This document shows positions 1 through 7,385 of a stretch of DNA of 12,132 bases, one piece after another. The stretch spans positions 1-12,132 of the forward strand of contig CAZOIK010000275.1 in assembly GCA_964579765.1 (NCBI GenBank), read 5' to 3'. Both the position numbers and the translations under genes were made by a program. The stretch comes from DATNBT01 sp964579765 (GTDB lineage Bacteria > Acidobacteriota > Vicinamibacteria > Vicinamibacterales > CAVVIG01). The notes beneath the pieces were generated by a model. The model was not told the origin of the DNA. It did no database searches and was given only the letters and a program-made list of their open reading frames with translations. How positions within the stretch are numbered: position 1 is the first letter of the stretch; the number at the start of each line of letters is the position of its first letter.

Positions 1-1
1 G

Positions 2-109
2 CTGACTCCGCGCACGGTCGCGTTCCACAAGTACCGGATGATGCGGATGCTCAAGATCACCTCGAGCGCGGAGCTGGTGCGCTACGCGATGAAGCACGGG
101 CTCGCATGA
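2..109 (+). CDS. LuxR/NarL-family response regulator, C-terminal fragment (5' end outside window)
   Basis: Only the last 35 residues are present, read in the frame ending at TGA 107-109. They begin LTPRTVAFHKYRMMRML and end ELVRYAMKHGLA. This matches the recognition helix and last helix of the LuxR-type (GerE) DNA-binding domain that closes NarL/FixJ response regulators, where S/TPRTV-x-H-K is the recognition helix and aELv-yA-hG is the usual ending. The protein probably binds DNA as a dimer under control of a phosphorylated receiver domain that lies off the left edge. A LuxR-type regulator without a receiver is possible. The next gene starts 38 bp downstream on the same strand. A HisKA_3 sensor kinase, the class that normally pairs with such regulators, lies about 6 kb to the right; a link between the two is only an inference. 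Confidence 0.85.
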   Translation: MTPRTVAFHKYRMMRMLKITSSAELVRYAMKHGLA

Positions 110-147
110 CATGGCGCGCTGACGGCATCGTCTGATCGGAAGGCACA

Positions 148-489
148 ATGGTCGGAGACGACACGAGACGCCTGCTGCATTGCAGCAGGCAACTGGCGAT
201 CCGGAGCGCGGAAGCGCGCGAGCGGATGGATCGCGCGGCGGGCAGCATCACCCGTCTGCAGCAAGGATTCGAGCGGGTGCTCGCGAGATCGCACGAGAGG
301 CCGCCGCATGCGCCGGTGACGCGTCCGCACGCGGCCGCCGCGTGCCCCGAATGCGGTACGAGCGCAGCGGTGTTGGTCGCCCGCGCGGGAGCGGACGCTT
401 TTTCGTGCTTGCGCTGCTCGGGGACGGAGGCCGCCGAGGCCACGTTCCCTCTCGGCGCGTTCGACGACGGCGACGGCTGCGTGCACTGA
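148..489 (+). CDS. Small zinc-ribbon-like protein, unknown function
   Basis: 113 residues, from ATG 148 behind a GGAAGG ribosome-binding sequence at 138-143. Residues 1-50 form a charged, probably helical segment rich in Arg and Glu (for example SAEARERMDRAAGS). The C-terminal half carries CPEC (Cys66, Cys69) and, 17 residues later, CLRC (Cys87, Cys90), the spacing of a treble-cleft or rubredoxin-like zinc ribbon. There is no signal peptide or membrane segment, so it is probably cytoplasmic. It lies 38 bp after the response regulator on the same strand and may be cotranscribed with it. I do not recognise a named family. The ribosome-binding site, four correctly spaced cysteines and third-position GC support a real gene. 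The opposite-strand frames over this stretch look like shadows. Confidence 0.6.
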   Translation: MVGDDTRRLLHCSRQLAIRSAEARERMDRAAGSITRLQQGFERVLARSHERPPHAPVTRPHAAAACPECGTSAAVLVARAGADAFSCLRCSGTEAAEATFPLGAFDDGDGCVH

Positions 490-632
490 GTCAGGACGCG
501 TCGCCGCGGACCTCGGCGTGGCAGCGGCAGATGACGTCGAGCGCGGGCGCCGCGAGCAACCGCTGTGCTCTCGGGCGATTGTAGCGCGTGGGGCGCGTCG
601 AGCGTGCCTTTTGGGCTCGCCGGAGCTGACTT

Positions 633-1019
633 GTGAGGACGTTCGACAACGAGTGGATTTGCGAGGCGTTCGCGCACCACGCCAGCTTCTTCACGAAGCG
701 GATGTTCGGCGGCCTGGCCGTCTATCTGTTCGGGCGTCAGATGCTGGTGCTCGTCGAGCCCACCAAGACCGGCCGCTGGACCTGGCACGGTGTGCTCGTC
801 TGCACCGACCACGCACACCACGCCGCTATCATCGGCGAGTTTCCGCACTTCGCGCCGCACGACGTCCTGAAGAAGTGGCTCTACATTGACTCGCGTGACG
901 ACGAGTTCGAGCTCACGATGGATGGGGTGGCGAGGGCGATGGCTCGTGACGATCCGCGCTTCGGCATCCAGCCGAGGCCGCGACGTCGGAAGAAGACCGG
1001 GCGCCGCCCGACGCGGTGA
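633..1019 (+). CDS. TfoX/Sxy N-terminal domain-like protein
   Basis: 128 residues, from GTG 633 with GGAG at 622-625 as a plausible ribosome-binding site. Residues 22-40 read KRMFGGLAVYLFGRQMLVL, the hallmark of the TfoX N-terminal domain (K-x-MFGG-hxhY-x-x-G-x-x-hxhh). A second conserved-looking block, HDVLKKWLYI (76-85), followed by VARAMARDDPRFGI, resembles a TfoX-like subgroup of unknown role. The tail RPRRRKKTGRRPTR is strongly basic and could contact nucleic acid. In Vibrio and Haemophilus the TfoX/Sxy family regulates competence, but single-domain members in other phyla are uncharacterised, so no competence role is claimed. The protein is soluble and has no signal peptide. Its stop codon overlaps a possible GTG start (1016) of the next frame. 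Confidence 0.75.
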   Translation: MRTFDNEWICEAFAHHASFFTKRMFGGLAVYLFGRQMLVLVEPTKTGRWTWHGVLVCTDHAHHAAIIGEFPHFAPHDVLKKWLYIDSRDDEFELTMDGVARAMARDDPRFGIQPRPRRRKKTGRRPTR

Positions 1020-1048
1020 GCGGCGAGGAGGTTGCAAGGACCGCGGGC

Positions 1049-1420
1049 ATGATCACCTGCACCATCATCATGGCCATGGTCACGTGCACGAACCTGCCGC
1101 CGGCCTCGCGCCGTCCGACGCCGCAGCAGGCCGTGGCGATCCTCACGTCGTCGGTGCCGCCGTTTGTCTCTCAGCCGGAGCGGCCGCGCGGGCCGCGCGT
1201 CATTTACGTCGGCAACGGGCTGCCGACGCTCGGTCCGTGGGACGACCTCGCGCAGAAGCTGCGTCCCGCGCCGTTCGACTGGCAGCAGCTCGACTGGTTT
1301 GCCCCCGGCCTCCCGTTGTACAGCTTCGGCTTCCCGTTCGCCGGCCCATACGTCGGTCCGCCGGCTCCGCCGTATTTTGGTCCGCCGCCGGCACAGCAGC
1401 CGGAGCGTGGGGTCCGTTGA
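1049..1420 (+). CDS. Short proline-rich hypothetical protein
   Basis: 123 residues if started at ATG 1049, which has AAGGA at 1036-1040 as a ribosome-binding site. A GTG at 1016 that overlaps the TfoX-like stop would add 11 residues. The first 15 residues (MITCTIIMAMVTCTN) are hydrophobic and could be a weak export signal, but they do not make a convincing lipobox. The C-terminal half is rich in Pro, Gly and aromatic residues (YSFGFPFAGPYVGPPAP, then PPYFGPPPAQQ), typical of a low-complexity surface or periplasmic tail. Codon use in that half favours G/C at third positions, which supports this frame. No family is recognised. The same DNA near 1047-1090 encodes a striking His-rich run in another frame (see findings), so the N-terminus is uncertain. 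It converges on the M16 peptidase gene, 21 bp away, with no visible terminator hairpin between them. Confidence 0.5.
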   Translation: MITCTIIMAMVTCTNLPPASRRPTPQQAVAILTSSVPPFVSQPERPRGPRVIYVGNGLPTLGPWDDLAQKLRPAPFDWQQLDWFAPGLPLYSFGFPFAGPYVGPPAPPYFGPPPAQQPERGVR

Positions 1421-1441
1421 GATGTACGAGTGTGAGATCGT

Positions 1442-4321
1442 TCAACGCGCCGCCGTCTCGGGCATCAGCGTGACCGTGACGGCGTTGTCTCCGGCGAGAT
1501 AGGTCGCCGTCGCCTGCTGCACCGTCTCGCTCGTGAGCGCCGCGATCTGATCCGGCACGTGCTCAATCGTCGCGAGCTCGGCGAGGTCGCCGGTCTCGTA
1601 GTGCCGAGCCACCTGGTTGAGCACGTAGCCGTTGTCCTGGCTGTTGCGCTCGTAGTCGCGCTGGAGGCTTTCGCGGATGAGCGCCATCTGCTCGGCGCGC
1701 AGCCGGATGTTCTTCACGTAGTCGATCTCCTGGCGCACGCGCTGCACGAGCGCGACCGTCCGCGTCGGATCGCACGTCCACTCGATGCGGATCCGGTAGA
1801 CGGGCCGCGGGTACTTCTCCGACTCGGGCGTCGCCGTGATGCTGTACGTGCCGCCGAGCTCCTGGCGGATCGTGTCGAACAGCCGCGACTGCAGCAGCAT
1901 GGTCACCGTCCGCAGCGCCAGCAGGTGGGCGTCGTCGTACTGGAACGGGCCGGACAGCACGATGGCGACTGCGCTCTTGGGCGCGATGCCTTTCTCGATC
2001 GTACGCTCGACGACGCCGGTCGGCGGCGTGATGCCGAGGTCGCGCCACGTCTCGTGCGCGTGCGTCGCCGGCAGGCCCGCCAGATACTGCTCGACGAGCG
2101 GCTTCAGCTGCTCCACGGTGAAGCTGCCGACGAAGACGAACGTGAAGTTGCTCGCGTCGGCGAACCGCGCCTTGTAGAACGCGAGCGACGACGCGAGGTT
2201 CCAGCGGTCGATCGTCGCCACCGTCTCGGGCTGGCGCCGCAGGCTGTTGCGGCTGAGCACCTCGTCGATCGTCTCGTTGAACACGACGTCTGGGCTCGCG
2301 CTCTCGTTGGCGACGAGCGCCTTGGCCTGCGACACGATCGCCGCGAACGCCGCCGGGTCGGCGCGCGGCGCCGTGAACCGCAGGTACATGAGCTGGAACA
2401 TGGTCTCCAGATCCTGCGGCGTGCTGCCGCCGCGCAGGCCTTCGTCGGTCTCGCCGATGAACGGCGACACGGCGACGGACTTGCCGGCGAGCATCTTGTC
2501 GAGCGTCACCTGGCTCAGCGCGCCGACGCCGCCGGCGGGGATCACCGTGTCGGCGACGCGCGCGGACGGAAACTCGGCCTCGCTCGCGAGCGACGTCCCG
2601 CCGGGCGCGACGGCGCGGAAGAGAATCTGGTCTTCGCGCAGCGTCGTCGGCTTCAGCACGACCGTCGCGCCGTTCGACAGCGTCCACTCGGTGACGCCGG
2701 CCTCGGGGTGCTCGGTCGCGCGCACGATCGTGCCGCGCGGCGGCATCGTGTCCATGAGCGTGCGGCCGGCGACCGTGTCCACGTACGGCTCGGGCCGCTT
2801 CGCCGACGCCGTCTTCACGACCTCGGCCAGCTGCGCCTGGGTCGGGACGACGACGCCCGCCGCGTTCGGCGCCGTGACGACGACGATCCGGTTGTCGGGC
2901 GGAAACCAGTCGGCGACGAGCGCGTTGATCTCGGCGAGCGTGATGCCGGGCACGAATCGCCGGTGGAACGCGAGCTCCTGCCAGATGGTGGGCAGGGCCT
3001 CGTTCTGCATGAAGTTGCGCGTGTACTCGTCGGCGCGGCTCGACGACTCGCGGTCGGGGCTCTCGGTGACCGCGCGCTCGTAGCTCGCCTGCATCGTCTG
3101 CTTGGCGCGGTCGAGCTCGGTCGCCGTGAAGCCGAAGCGCGCGACCTGCTGCAGCGACGTGACGAGCGCGTCGAGGCCGCGCGCGACGCCGTCGCCCGGA
3201 ACGAGCGCTTCGATCAGCGCCTCGTCGCGCGTCGTCGCCGTCGGAAACAGACCGCGATCGGCCGCGGCGCGCAGCACCGGCGGCTTCGCCGTCTGGCGCA
3301 GCTCGTCGAGGCGCGCGTCGAGCAGGCTCGCGAACAGCTGGTCGCGCGTGATCTCGCGATAGCCGCCGACCGTCCCTTGATTGCGCGCGGGGCGCAGGTC
3401 GTCGAGCATGACGGCGGTCGTCGTCGTTTCCTTGTCCGTGACGATCGCGTAGCGCGTGCCCGGCTGGGCCGGGATGTCGTAGACCGGCCGAGGCCGCTCG
3501 GGCGACGGATCGGCGAGCGCGGCGAACTCGGTCCGGATCTTCGCGGCCACCGCGTCGCGATCGACGTCGCCGACGACGATGACGGCCATGAGATCCGGCC
3601 GGTACCAGTCGTGGTAGAAGCGCACCAGCGCGTCGCGCGTCGCATGCTGGATGATGTCGGGATCGCCGATGACCGGGCGGTCGGCATAGCGCGAGCCCTG
3701 CAGCTGCACGCGGCGGATTGCGTCCTGCGTCCGCTCTTCGGCGCCGAGGTTCATCCGCCACTCCGAGAGCACGATGCCGCGCTGACGGTCGATGGCGCTC
3801 TGATCGAAGGTCGCGCCCTGCGCCCAGTCCTCCAGCACGACCAGCGCGCGGTCGAGCACGCCGGGGACGTCGGTCGGCACGCGCAGCGTGTACTGCGTGT
3901 CGTTGTAGCTGGTCGCGGCGTTCGCGTCCGCGCCGATGCCAAGGCCGAGCGCCGACAGAAAGTCGTTCAGCCGTCCGCCGGGGAAGTGCGTCGTCCCCTC
4001 GAACTCCATGTGCTCGACGAAATGCGCGAGGCCGCGCTGGTCGTCGTCCTCGAGCACCGACCCGGCTTTGACGACGAGGCGCAGTTCGGCGCGGTGCGCC
4101 GGCTTGCCGTTGGCGCGCACGTAGTAGCGCAGGCCGTTCGGCAGCGTGCCGACGGCGACCTCCGGATCCACGGGCATCGTTTGCGACAGCGCATAGCCCG
4201 CGACGGAGGCGGCCGTGGTCTCGCGACCGGCGGGCGTCTGCGCCTGGACCGTGGCCGCGGCCAGCACGGCCGCGAACACACTGCTCAGCAGGGGGAGGAG
4301 ACGGCGGTAATGAAAGGTCAC
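1442..4321 (-). CDS. Secreted M16 family (pitrilysin/insulinase-type) zinc metallopeptidase
   Basis: 959 residues, the usual length for a two-unit bacterial M16 peptidase. Residues 1-28 (Arg-rich start, then LLPLLSSVFAAVLAAATVQAQ) are a Sec signal peptide, placing the enzyme in the periplasm or outside the cell. The inverted zinc motif HxxEH is HFVEH at 100-104: His100 and His104 bind zinc and Glu103 is the catalytic base. Glu187 in RGIVLSEWR is the likely third ligand. The N-terminal M16 unit is followed by the M16 C-terminal domains; the second unit starts near residue 545 (EWTLSNGATVVLKPTTLRED) and lacks HxxEH, as expected for the non-catalytic half. The family degrades small peptides and unfolded polypeptides inside a clamshell chamber. 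The start is GTG 4321, because an in-frame TAG lies 12 bp upstream; AGGA at 4329-4332 is a possible ribosome-binding site. The gene is intact. An open frame on the opposite strand is a composition shadow. Confidence 0.95.
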   Translation of the reverse strand: MTFHYRRLLPLLSSVFAAVLAAATVQAQTPAGRETTAASVAGYALSQTMPVDPEVAVGTLPNGLRYYVRANGKPAHRAELRLVVKAGSVLEDDDQRGLAHFVEHMEFEGTTHFPGGRLNDFLSALGLGIGADANAATSYNDTQYTLRVPTDVPGVLDRALVVLEDWAQGATFDQSAIDRQRGIVLSEWRMNLGAEERTQDAIRRVQLQGSRYADRPVIGDPDIIQHATRDALVRFYHDWYRPDLMAVIVVGDVDRDAVAAKIRTEFAALADPSPERPRPVYDIPAQPGTRYAIVTDKETTTTAVMLDDLRPARNQGTVGGYREITRDQLFASLLDARLDELRQTAKPPVLRAAADRGLFPTATTRDEALIEALVPGDGVARGLDALVTSLQQVARFGFTATELDRAKQTMQASYERAVTESPDRESSSRADEYTRNFMQNEALPTIWQELAFHRRFVPGITLAEINALVADWFPPDNRIVVVTAPNAAGVVVPTQAQLAEVVKTASAKRPEPYVDTVAGRTLMDTMPPRGTIVRATEHPEAGVTEWTLSNGATVVLKPTTLREDQILFRAVAPGGTSLASEAEFPSARVADTVIPAGGVGALSQVTLDKMLAGKSVAVSPFIGETDEGLRGGSTPQDLETMFQLMYLRFTAPRADPAAFAAIVSQAKALVANESASPDVVFNETIDEVLSRNSLRRQPETVATIDRWNLASSLAFYKARFADASNFTFVFVGSFTVEQLKPLVEQYLAGLPATHAHETWRDLGITPPTGVVERTIEKGIAPKSAVAIVLSGPFQYDDAHLLALRTVTMLLQSRLFDTIRQELGGTYSITATPESEKYPRPVYRIRIEWTCDPTRTVALVQRVRQEIDYVKNIRLRAEQMALIRESLQRDYERNSQDNGYVLNQVARHYETGDLAELATIEHVPDQIAALTSETVQQATATYLAGDNAVTVTLMPETAAR

Positions 4322-4327
4322 GCAACA

Positions 4328-4356
4328 ATCCTACGATGCCCGCAGCCCGCGCCCAA
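4328..4356 (-). promoter_or_regulatory. Candidate promoter of the M16 peptidase gene
   Basis: On the minus strand, TTGGGC (4351-4356) is followed by a 17-bp spacer and TAGGAT (4328-4333). The -10-like hexamer ends 6 nt before the GTG start, so transcription would begin at or next to the start codon. TAGGAT also contains the AGGA that could act as a Shine-Dalgarno sequence if transcription starts further upstream, and the two readings compete. The -35 match is weak. The rest of this divergent gap (4322-4500) holds a short inverted repeat, GGCCG-CCTGA-CGGCC (4399-4413), and nothing else recognisable. Confidence 0.3.
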
Positions 4357-4500
4357 GCACTGCGTATCGCATGAGATCGGCGCGGCGGCGGGTGTGACGG
4401 CCGCCTGACGGCCCGCGCCAGCCGACGGTCAGGGCCTGCCGGCGCGCCTCGACGCCGCGCCCGGCCGGCCGTGGCATGCAACGTGCCTCGCCGGGGCTGG

Positions 4501-5250
4501 GTGACCGACTATCCGCTCCTGGTGTTCGCGCTGTCGTTCACCGCGTTCTGGGCGGCCGTCCGCGCGGGCGTGTGGCGCGCCCGGGCCGCGCCGCCGCCCG
4601 ACGGCGACGAGCGCGACGCATTCCGTGTGGTCCTTGGCGCGACGCTCACGCTGGTCGGCCTCATCATCGGCTTCAGCTTCTCGATGGCGGTGGGCCGCTA
4701 CGATCAGCGCAAGACGCACGAAGCGGTCGAAGCCAACGCGATCGGCACCGAGTTCCTGCGCGTGGAGCTGCTGCCGGCGGGCACGGCGGCGGACGCGCAG
4801 CATCTGCTGCGGCTGTACGTCGCGCAGCGGATCGCCTTCTACAAGACGCGCGACGACGGCCGGCTCGCGCGGATCGACGCGGACACGGCGGCGCTGCAAC
4901 GGCAGCTGTGGGCGTCGGTGCAGGCGGTCGCGGCCGCGCGGCCGACGCCGGTGACCGCGCTCACGGCGTCGGGCATGAACGAGGTGCTCGACGCACAGGG
5001 CTACACGCAGGCCGTCTGGTGGAACCGCATCCCCGACGGCGCGTGGCTGCTGATGGCGATGGTGGCCCTCATCGCGTGCGCCCTCACCGGCTACGGCGCG
5101 CGCGAGGCGCGGCTGCTGGTGATCCTGCCGGCCGTGCTGGCAGTCGCGTTCTTCTTCGTCAGCGACATCGACAGCCCGCGGCACGGCCTCATTCGCGTCG
5201 TCCCGCGCAATCTGGTGAGCCTTGCGGAGTCGATGCGGGCGGGCCAGTGA
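4501..5250 (+). CDS. DUF4239 (bestrophin-like domain) membrane protein
   Basis: 249 residues from GTG 4501, giving MTDYPLLVFALS so that the first helix begins immediately. A GTG at 4471 would add ten residues (MACNVPRRGW) with no better ribosome-binding site. Four hydrophobic segments are visible: LLVFALSFTAFWAAV near the N-terminus, VVLGATLTLVGLIIGFSFSM, then WLLMAMVALIACALTGYG and LLVILPAVLAVAFFFV near the C-terminus. Between the two pairs lies a soluble region opening GRYDQRKTHEAVEANAIGT and then EFLRVELLP, and the protein ends near DIDSPRHGLIRV. The N-x-IGT-x-hLR-x-ELLP block and D-x-D-x-PR-x-G-hI are features I associate with DUF4239, sometimes called the bestrophin-like domain. Function is not established; chloride-channel activity is only a name-based guess. 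The stop overlaps the start of the next gene, which suggests translational coupling. Confidence 0.8.
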   Translation: MTDYPLLVFALSFTAFWAAVRAGVWRARAAPPPDGDERDAFRVVLGATLTLVGLIIGFSFSMAVGRYDQRKTHEAVEANAIGTEFLRVELLPAGTAADAQHLLRLYVAQRIAFYKTRDDGRLARIDADTAALQRQLWASVQAVAAARPTPVTALTASGMNEVLDAQGYTQAVWWNRIPDGAWLLMAMVALIACALTGYGAREARLLVILPAVLAVAFFFVSDIDSPRHGLIRVVPRNLVSLAESMRAGQ

Positions 5251-6287
5251 GGCGCGCGGCGGCGCTCGCATGCGCGCTGGCGCTCGCCGCGGCGTGCGTC
5301 CGTGTGCCGCCGAGGATGCTCGTCCGCGATCGCTTCGACTACGGCCAGTCGATCGCCGACTCGTGGAAGCGGCAGATGCTGATGAACGTCGTCCGGCTGC
5401 GGTACGCCGATGCGCCGGTGTTCATGGATGTGACGAGCCTCATCACGAGCTATCAGATCGTCGGCGGCGCGAACGCCGGCCTCCAGCTGTACTCGTCGGC
5501 CACGCCGAATGAGGTCTCGGTCGGGGCGAACGCGATCCTCTCGAACACACCGACGGTGACGTATCAGCCGCTCACCGGCGACCGCTTCATGAAGAGCCTG
5601 CTGCAGCCGATTCCGCCGGCGTCGATCTTCGAGATGCTGCAGGCCGGCTGGCCCGCCGATCTGGTGCTGCGGACCGCCGTGCGATCGATCAACGGGCTGC
5701 TGAACCAGGGCGGCGCGCAGGCCGCCGAGGACCGATTCGACACGCTCGTGACGGCCGTCACGCGGCTGCAGCAGGCCTCCGGCCTGAACATCCGCGTCGA
5801 GGAGCAGAAGGGCGGCGAGGCCATCGTGATCGCCCTGCCGGACCGGGACCTGAGCGCGCAGGCGCAGGCCGACGCCGCGCAGATTCGCGAGCTGCTCGGC
5901 ATCGAGCGGACTGCCACCGAGTACCACGTCACCTTCGGGCTGACCCCGCGATCGCCGTCGGAGATCGCGCTGCTGACGCGATCGATGCTCGAGATCATGA
6001 TCGTGTACGGCGTGGGCATCGATCTCCCGGCCGCGGACCGGGCCGAGGGGCGCGTCACGCCGGGCGTCGCGAGCCTGGCCGGCGCCGCGTCGCTCGTCCA
6101 TATCGCGTTCGGTGGGTCGCCGCCGGCCGACGCGTACGCGGCCATCCCGTATCGCGGCCGCTGGTTCTGGATCGACGACCGTGACGTGCGGTCGAAGACG
6201 CGCTTCACGTTCCTGATGATCCTGTCGTCGCTGGCCGAGACCGGGCAGGCCACGATCACGCCGGTCGTCACGGTGCCGAGCCGCTGA
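5247..6287 (+). CDS. Putative lipoprotein of unknown function
   Basis: 346 residues from GTG 5247, which overlaps the preceding TGA as GTGA. The start MRRAAALACALALAAAC is a short signal peptide ending in a lipobox-like ALAAAC with Cys17 as the probable lipidated residue. The mature part contains DRFDYGQSIADSW, a block of hydrophobic and Arg residues (MLMNVVRLRYADAPVFMDV), a stretch reminiscent of a beta-rich surface (QIVGGANAGLQLYSSATPN), a central coiled or helical part near AEDRFDTLVTAVTRLQQ, and a C-terminal strand-like YRGRWFWIDDRDVRSKTRF. I recognise the overall pattern as a conserved uncharacterised bacterial lipoprotein and cannot name a family. Coupling to the DUF4239 gene suggests that the two act together at the envelope. 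Third-position GC and length make this clearly the coding frame. Confidence 0.75.
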   Translation: MRRAAALACALALAAACVRVPPRMLVRDRFDYGQSIADSWKRQMLMNVVRLRYADAPVFMDVTSLITSYQIVGGANAGLQLYSSATPNEVSVGANAILSNTPTVTYQPLTGDRFMKSLLQPIPPASIFEMLQAGWPADLVLRTAVRSINGLLNQGGAQAAEDRFDTLVTAVTRLQQASGLNIRVEEQKGGEAIVIALPDRDLSAQAQADAAQIRELLGIERTATEYHVTFGLTPRSPSEIALLTRSMLEIMIVYGVGIDLPAADRAEGRVTPGVASLAGAASLVHIAFGGSPPADAYAAIPYRGRWFWIDDRDVRSKTRFTFLMILSSLAETGQATITPVVTVPSR

Positions 6288-6293
6288 TTCTCC

Positions 6294-6323
6294 TTGACGG
6301 GACGAACCCGGCACTTCTAACGT
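6294..6323 (+). promoter_or_regulatory. Candidate promoter of the histidine kinase gene
   Basis: TTGACG (6294-6299, five of six matches to TTGACA) is followed by an 18-bp spacer and TAACGT (6318-6323, of the form TANNNT). It begins 6 bp after the lipoprotein stop codon and ends 9 nt before the kinase GTG. The transcript would therefore have almost no 5' leader, and no well-spaced Shine-Dalgarno sequence is visible. This suggests the kinase is transcribed separately from the DUF4239-lipoprotein pair. Confidence 0.45.
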
Positions 6324-6332
6324 CGATAGGCC

Positions 6333-7343
6333 GTGCTCGAAGAACGCTTTCGTCTGATGGCCGACAGCGCGCCCGTCATGCTGTGGATCTCGGGCACCGA
6401 CGGGCGCTGCACGTACTTCAACCGCGGCTGGCTGGAGTTTACCGGTCGATCGCTCGACGAGGAGCTCGGCGACGGCTGGGTGGCGGGCGTGCACGACGAC
6501 GACCGCGCGCGGTGCGTGCGCACGTATCAGCAAACGTTCGCGGCGCGCGAGCCGTTCAGCATGGAGTACAGGCTGCGCCGGCGTGACGGCGCGTACCGCT
6601 GGGTGCTCGACAACGGCGTCCCGAGCTTCGAGCCGGACGGCGCATTCGCGGGGTACATCGGGTCGGCGATCGACGTCACGCGGCAGAAGCTGGCCGAAGA
6701 AGCCCGCGCGAGTTTGAATCACAAGCTGCTGCGCGCCCTGGAGGACGAGCGCGCCCGCATCGCCCGCGAACTGCACGACGACTTCGCGCAGCGCATCGCG
6801 CTCATGGCGATGGAACTGGGGCAGATCAGGTCGGCACTCGCGGCCTCCGATCACCATCCGCGCCTCCAGGCGTTGTTCGACGACGCGGTCGAGTTCAGCC
6901 GGGATCTGTCGCGCGTCTCGCATCGGCTGCACTGCGCGCGCCTCGATCACCTGGGGCTGCCGGGCGCCGCGGCGGCCTTCTGCCAGGAGGTGTCGGAGCA
7001 GCACGGCGTCCGCGTGTCGTTCGCCGTGGACCGCATGCCCGATCGCCTGCCGCGGGAACTCGCGCTCAATCTGTTTCGCGTGCTGCAGGAAGCGGTGATG
7101 AACGCGGTCAAGTACGCGGGCGTGCCCGAGGTGCACGTCATGCTGCGCGGCCGCGATGTCATTCGCCTCGACGTCGCCGACGCGGGCACGGGGTTCGACG
7201 TGGACACCGGCACGACGCGCGGCGGGCTGGGGCTGCTCAGCATGCGCGAGCGCGCCGCGCTCATCGGCGGCACGCTCGCGATCCGATCGTCGCCGGGCCG
7301 GGGAACCCGCGTCAGCGTCCGCGTGCCGCTCGCGGGCTCGTGA
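6333..7343 (+). CDS. Soluble PAS-domain sensor histidine kinase (HisKA_3 / NarL-type)
   Basis: 336 residues. Residues 3-118 are a PAS domain plus PAC tail, starting EERFRLMADSAPVMLWIS and ending GYIGSAIDVTRQK. Residues 139-205 are a HisKA_3 dimerisation/phosphoacceptor domain with ERARIARELHDDFAQ, where His148 is the likely phosphorylated residue. Residues 245-332 are a HATPase_c domain: N box LQEAVMNAVKYA (251-262), G1 box DAGTGFD (283-289) and G2 box GLGLLSMRERA (298-308). There is no transmembrane segment, so the kinase should sense a cytoplasmic or diffusible signal through PAS. Such kinases normally phosphorylate LuxR-type response regulators; none adjoins it here, and the only candidate in the window is the fragment at the left edge. 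GTG 6333 keeps the conserved start of the PAS domain; ATG 6357 would trim it. Confidence 0.93.
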   Translation: MLEERFRLMADSAPVMLWISGTDGRCTYFNRGWLEFTGRSLDEELGDGWVAGVHDDDRARCVRTYQQTFAAREPFSMEYRLRRRDGAYRWVLDNGVPSFEPDGAFAGYIGSAIDVTRQKLAEEARASLNHKLLRALEDERARIARELHDDFAQRIALMAMELGQIRSALAASDHHPRLQALFDDAVEFSRDLSRVSHRLHCARLDHLGLPGAAAAFCQEVSEQHGVRVSFAVDRMPDRLPRELALNLFRVLQEAVMNAVKYAGVPEVHVMLRGRDVIRLDVADAGTGFDVDTGTTRGGLGLLSMRERAALIGGTLAIRSSPGRGTRVSVRVPLAGS

Positions 7344-7352
7344 GCGCTGTAG

Positions 7353-7371
7353 CGCAGGCCTCAGGCCTGCG
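7353..7371. repeat. Dispersed intergenic palindrome, copy 1
   Basis: CGCAGGCCTCAGGCCTGCG is a perfect palindrome around a central C and can fold as an 8-bp stem with a TCA loop. It lies between the converging ends of the histidine kinase and the small exported protein gene, so it could act as a bidirectional transcription terminator, although it has no T tract. It shares its core and its left flank (TGTAG before CGCAGG here, TGGAG before TGCAGG in copy 2) with the second copy at 8514-8531. Confidence 0.7.
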
Positions 7372-7385
7372 GGATGAGCCGTGGC

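Noticed and set aside
490..632. Possible small gene or RNA in the gap before the TfoX-like gene
   Set aside because: A short minus-strand frame is present, but it lacks a ribosome-binding site and recognisable domains. No convincing promoter, hairpin or tRNA-like structure was seen.
1421..1441. Terminator between the converging proline-rich and M16 genes
   Set aside because: The 21-bp gap contains no inverted repeat or T tract.
1559..4408. A 949-codon open frame on the plus strand across the M16 gene, and a similar long minus-strand frame in another phase
   Set aside because: Products are Arg/Ala/Val/Leu-rich and low-complexity, show no domain motif, and lie opposite or out of phase with a complete M16 peptidase. 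This is a GC-composition shadow.
4399..4413. Inverted repeat GGCCG-CCTGA-CGGCC as a regulatory operator or terminator
   Set aside because: A five-base GC stem is expected by chance in this composition, and no partner element or T tract is present.
5091..7136. A 681-codon minus-strand open frame opposite the lipoprotein and kinase genes
   Set aside because: Arg-rich with no recognisable domains. The plus-strand genes here carry clear motifs.
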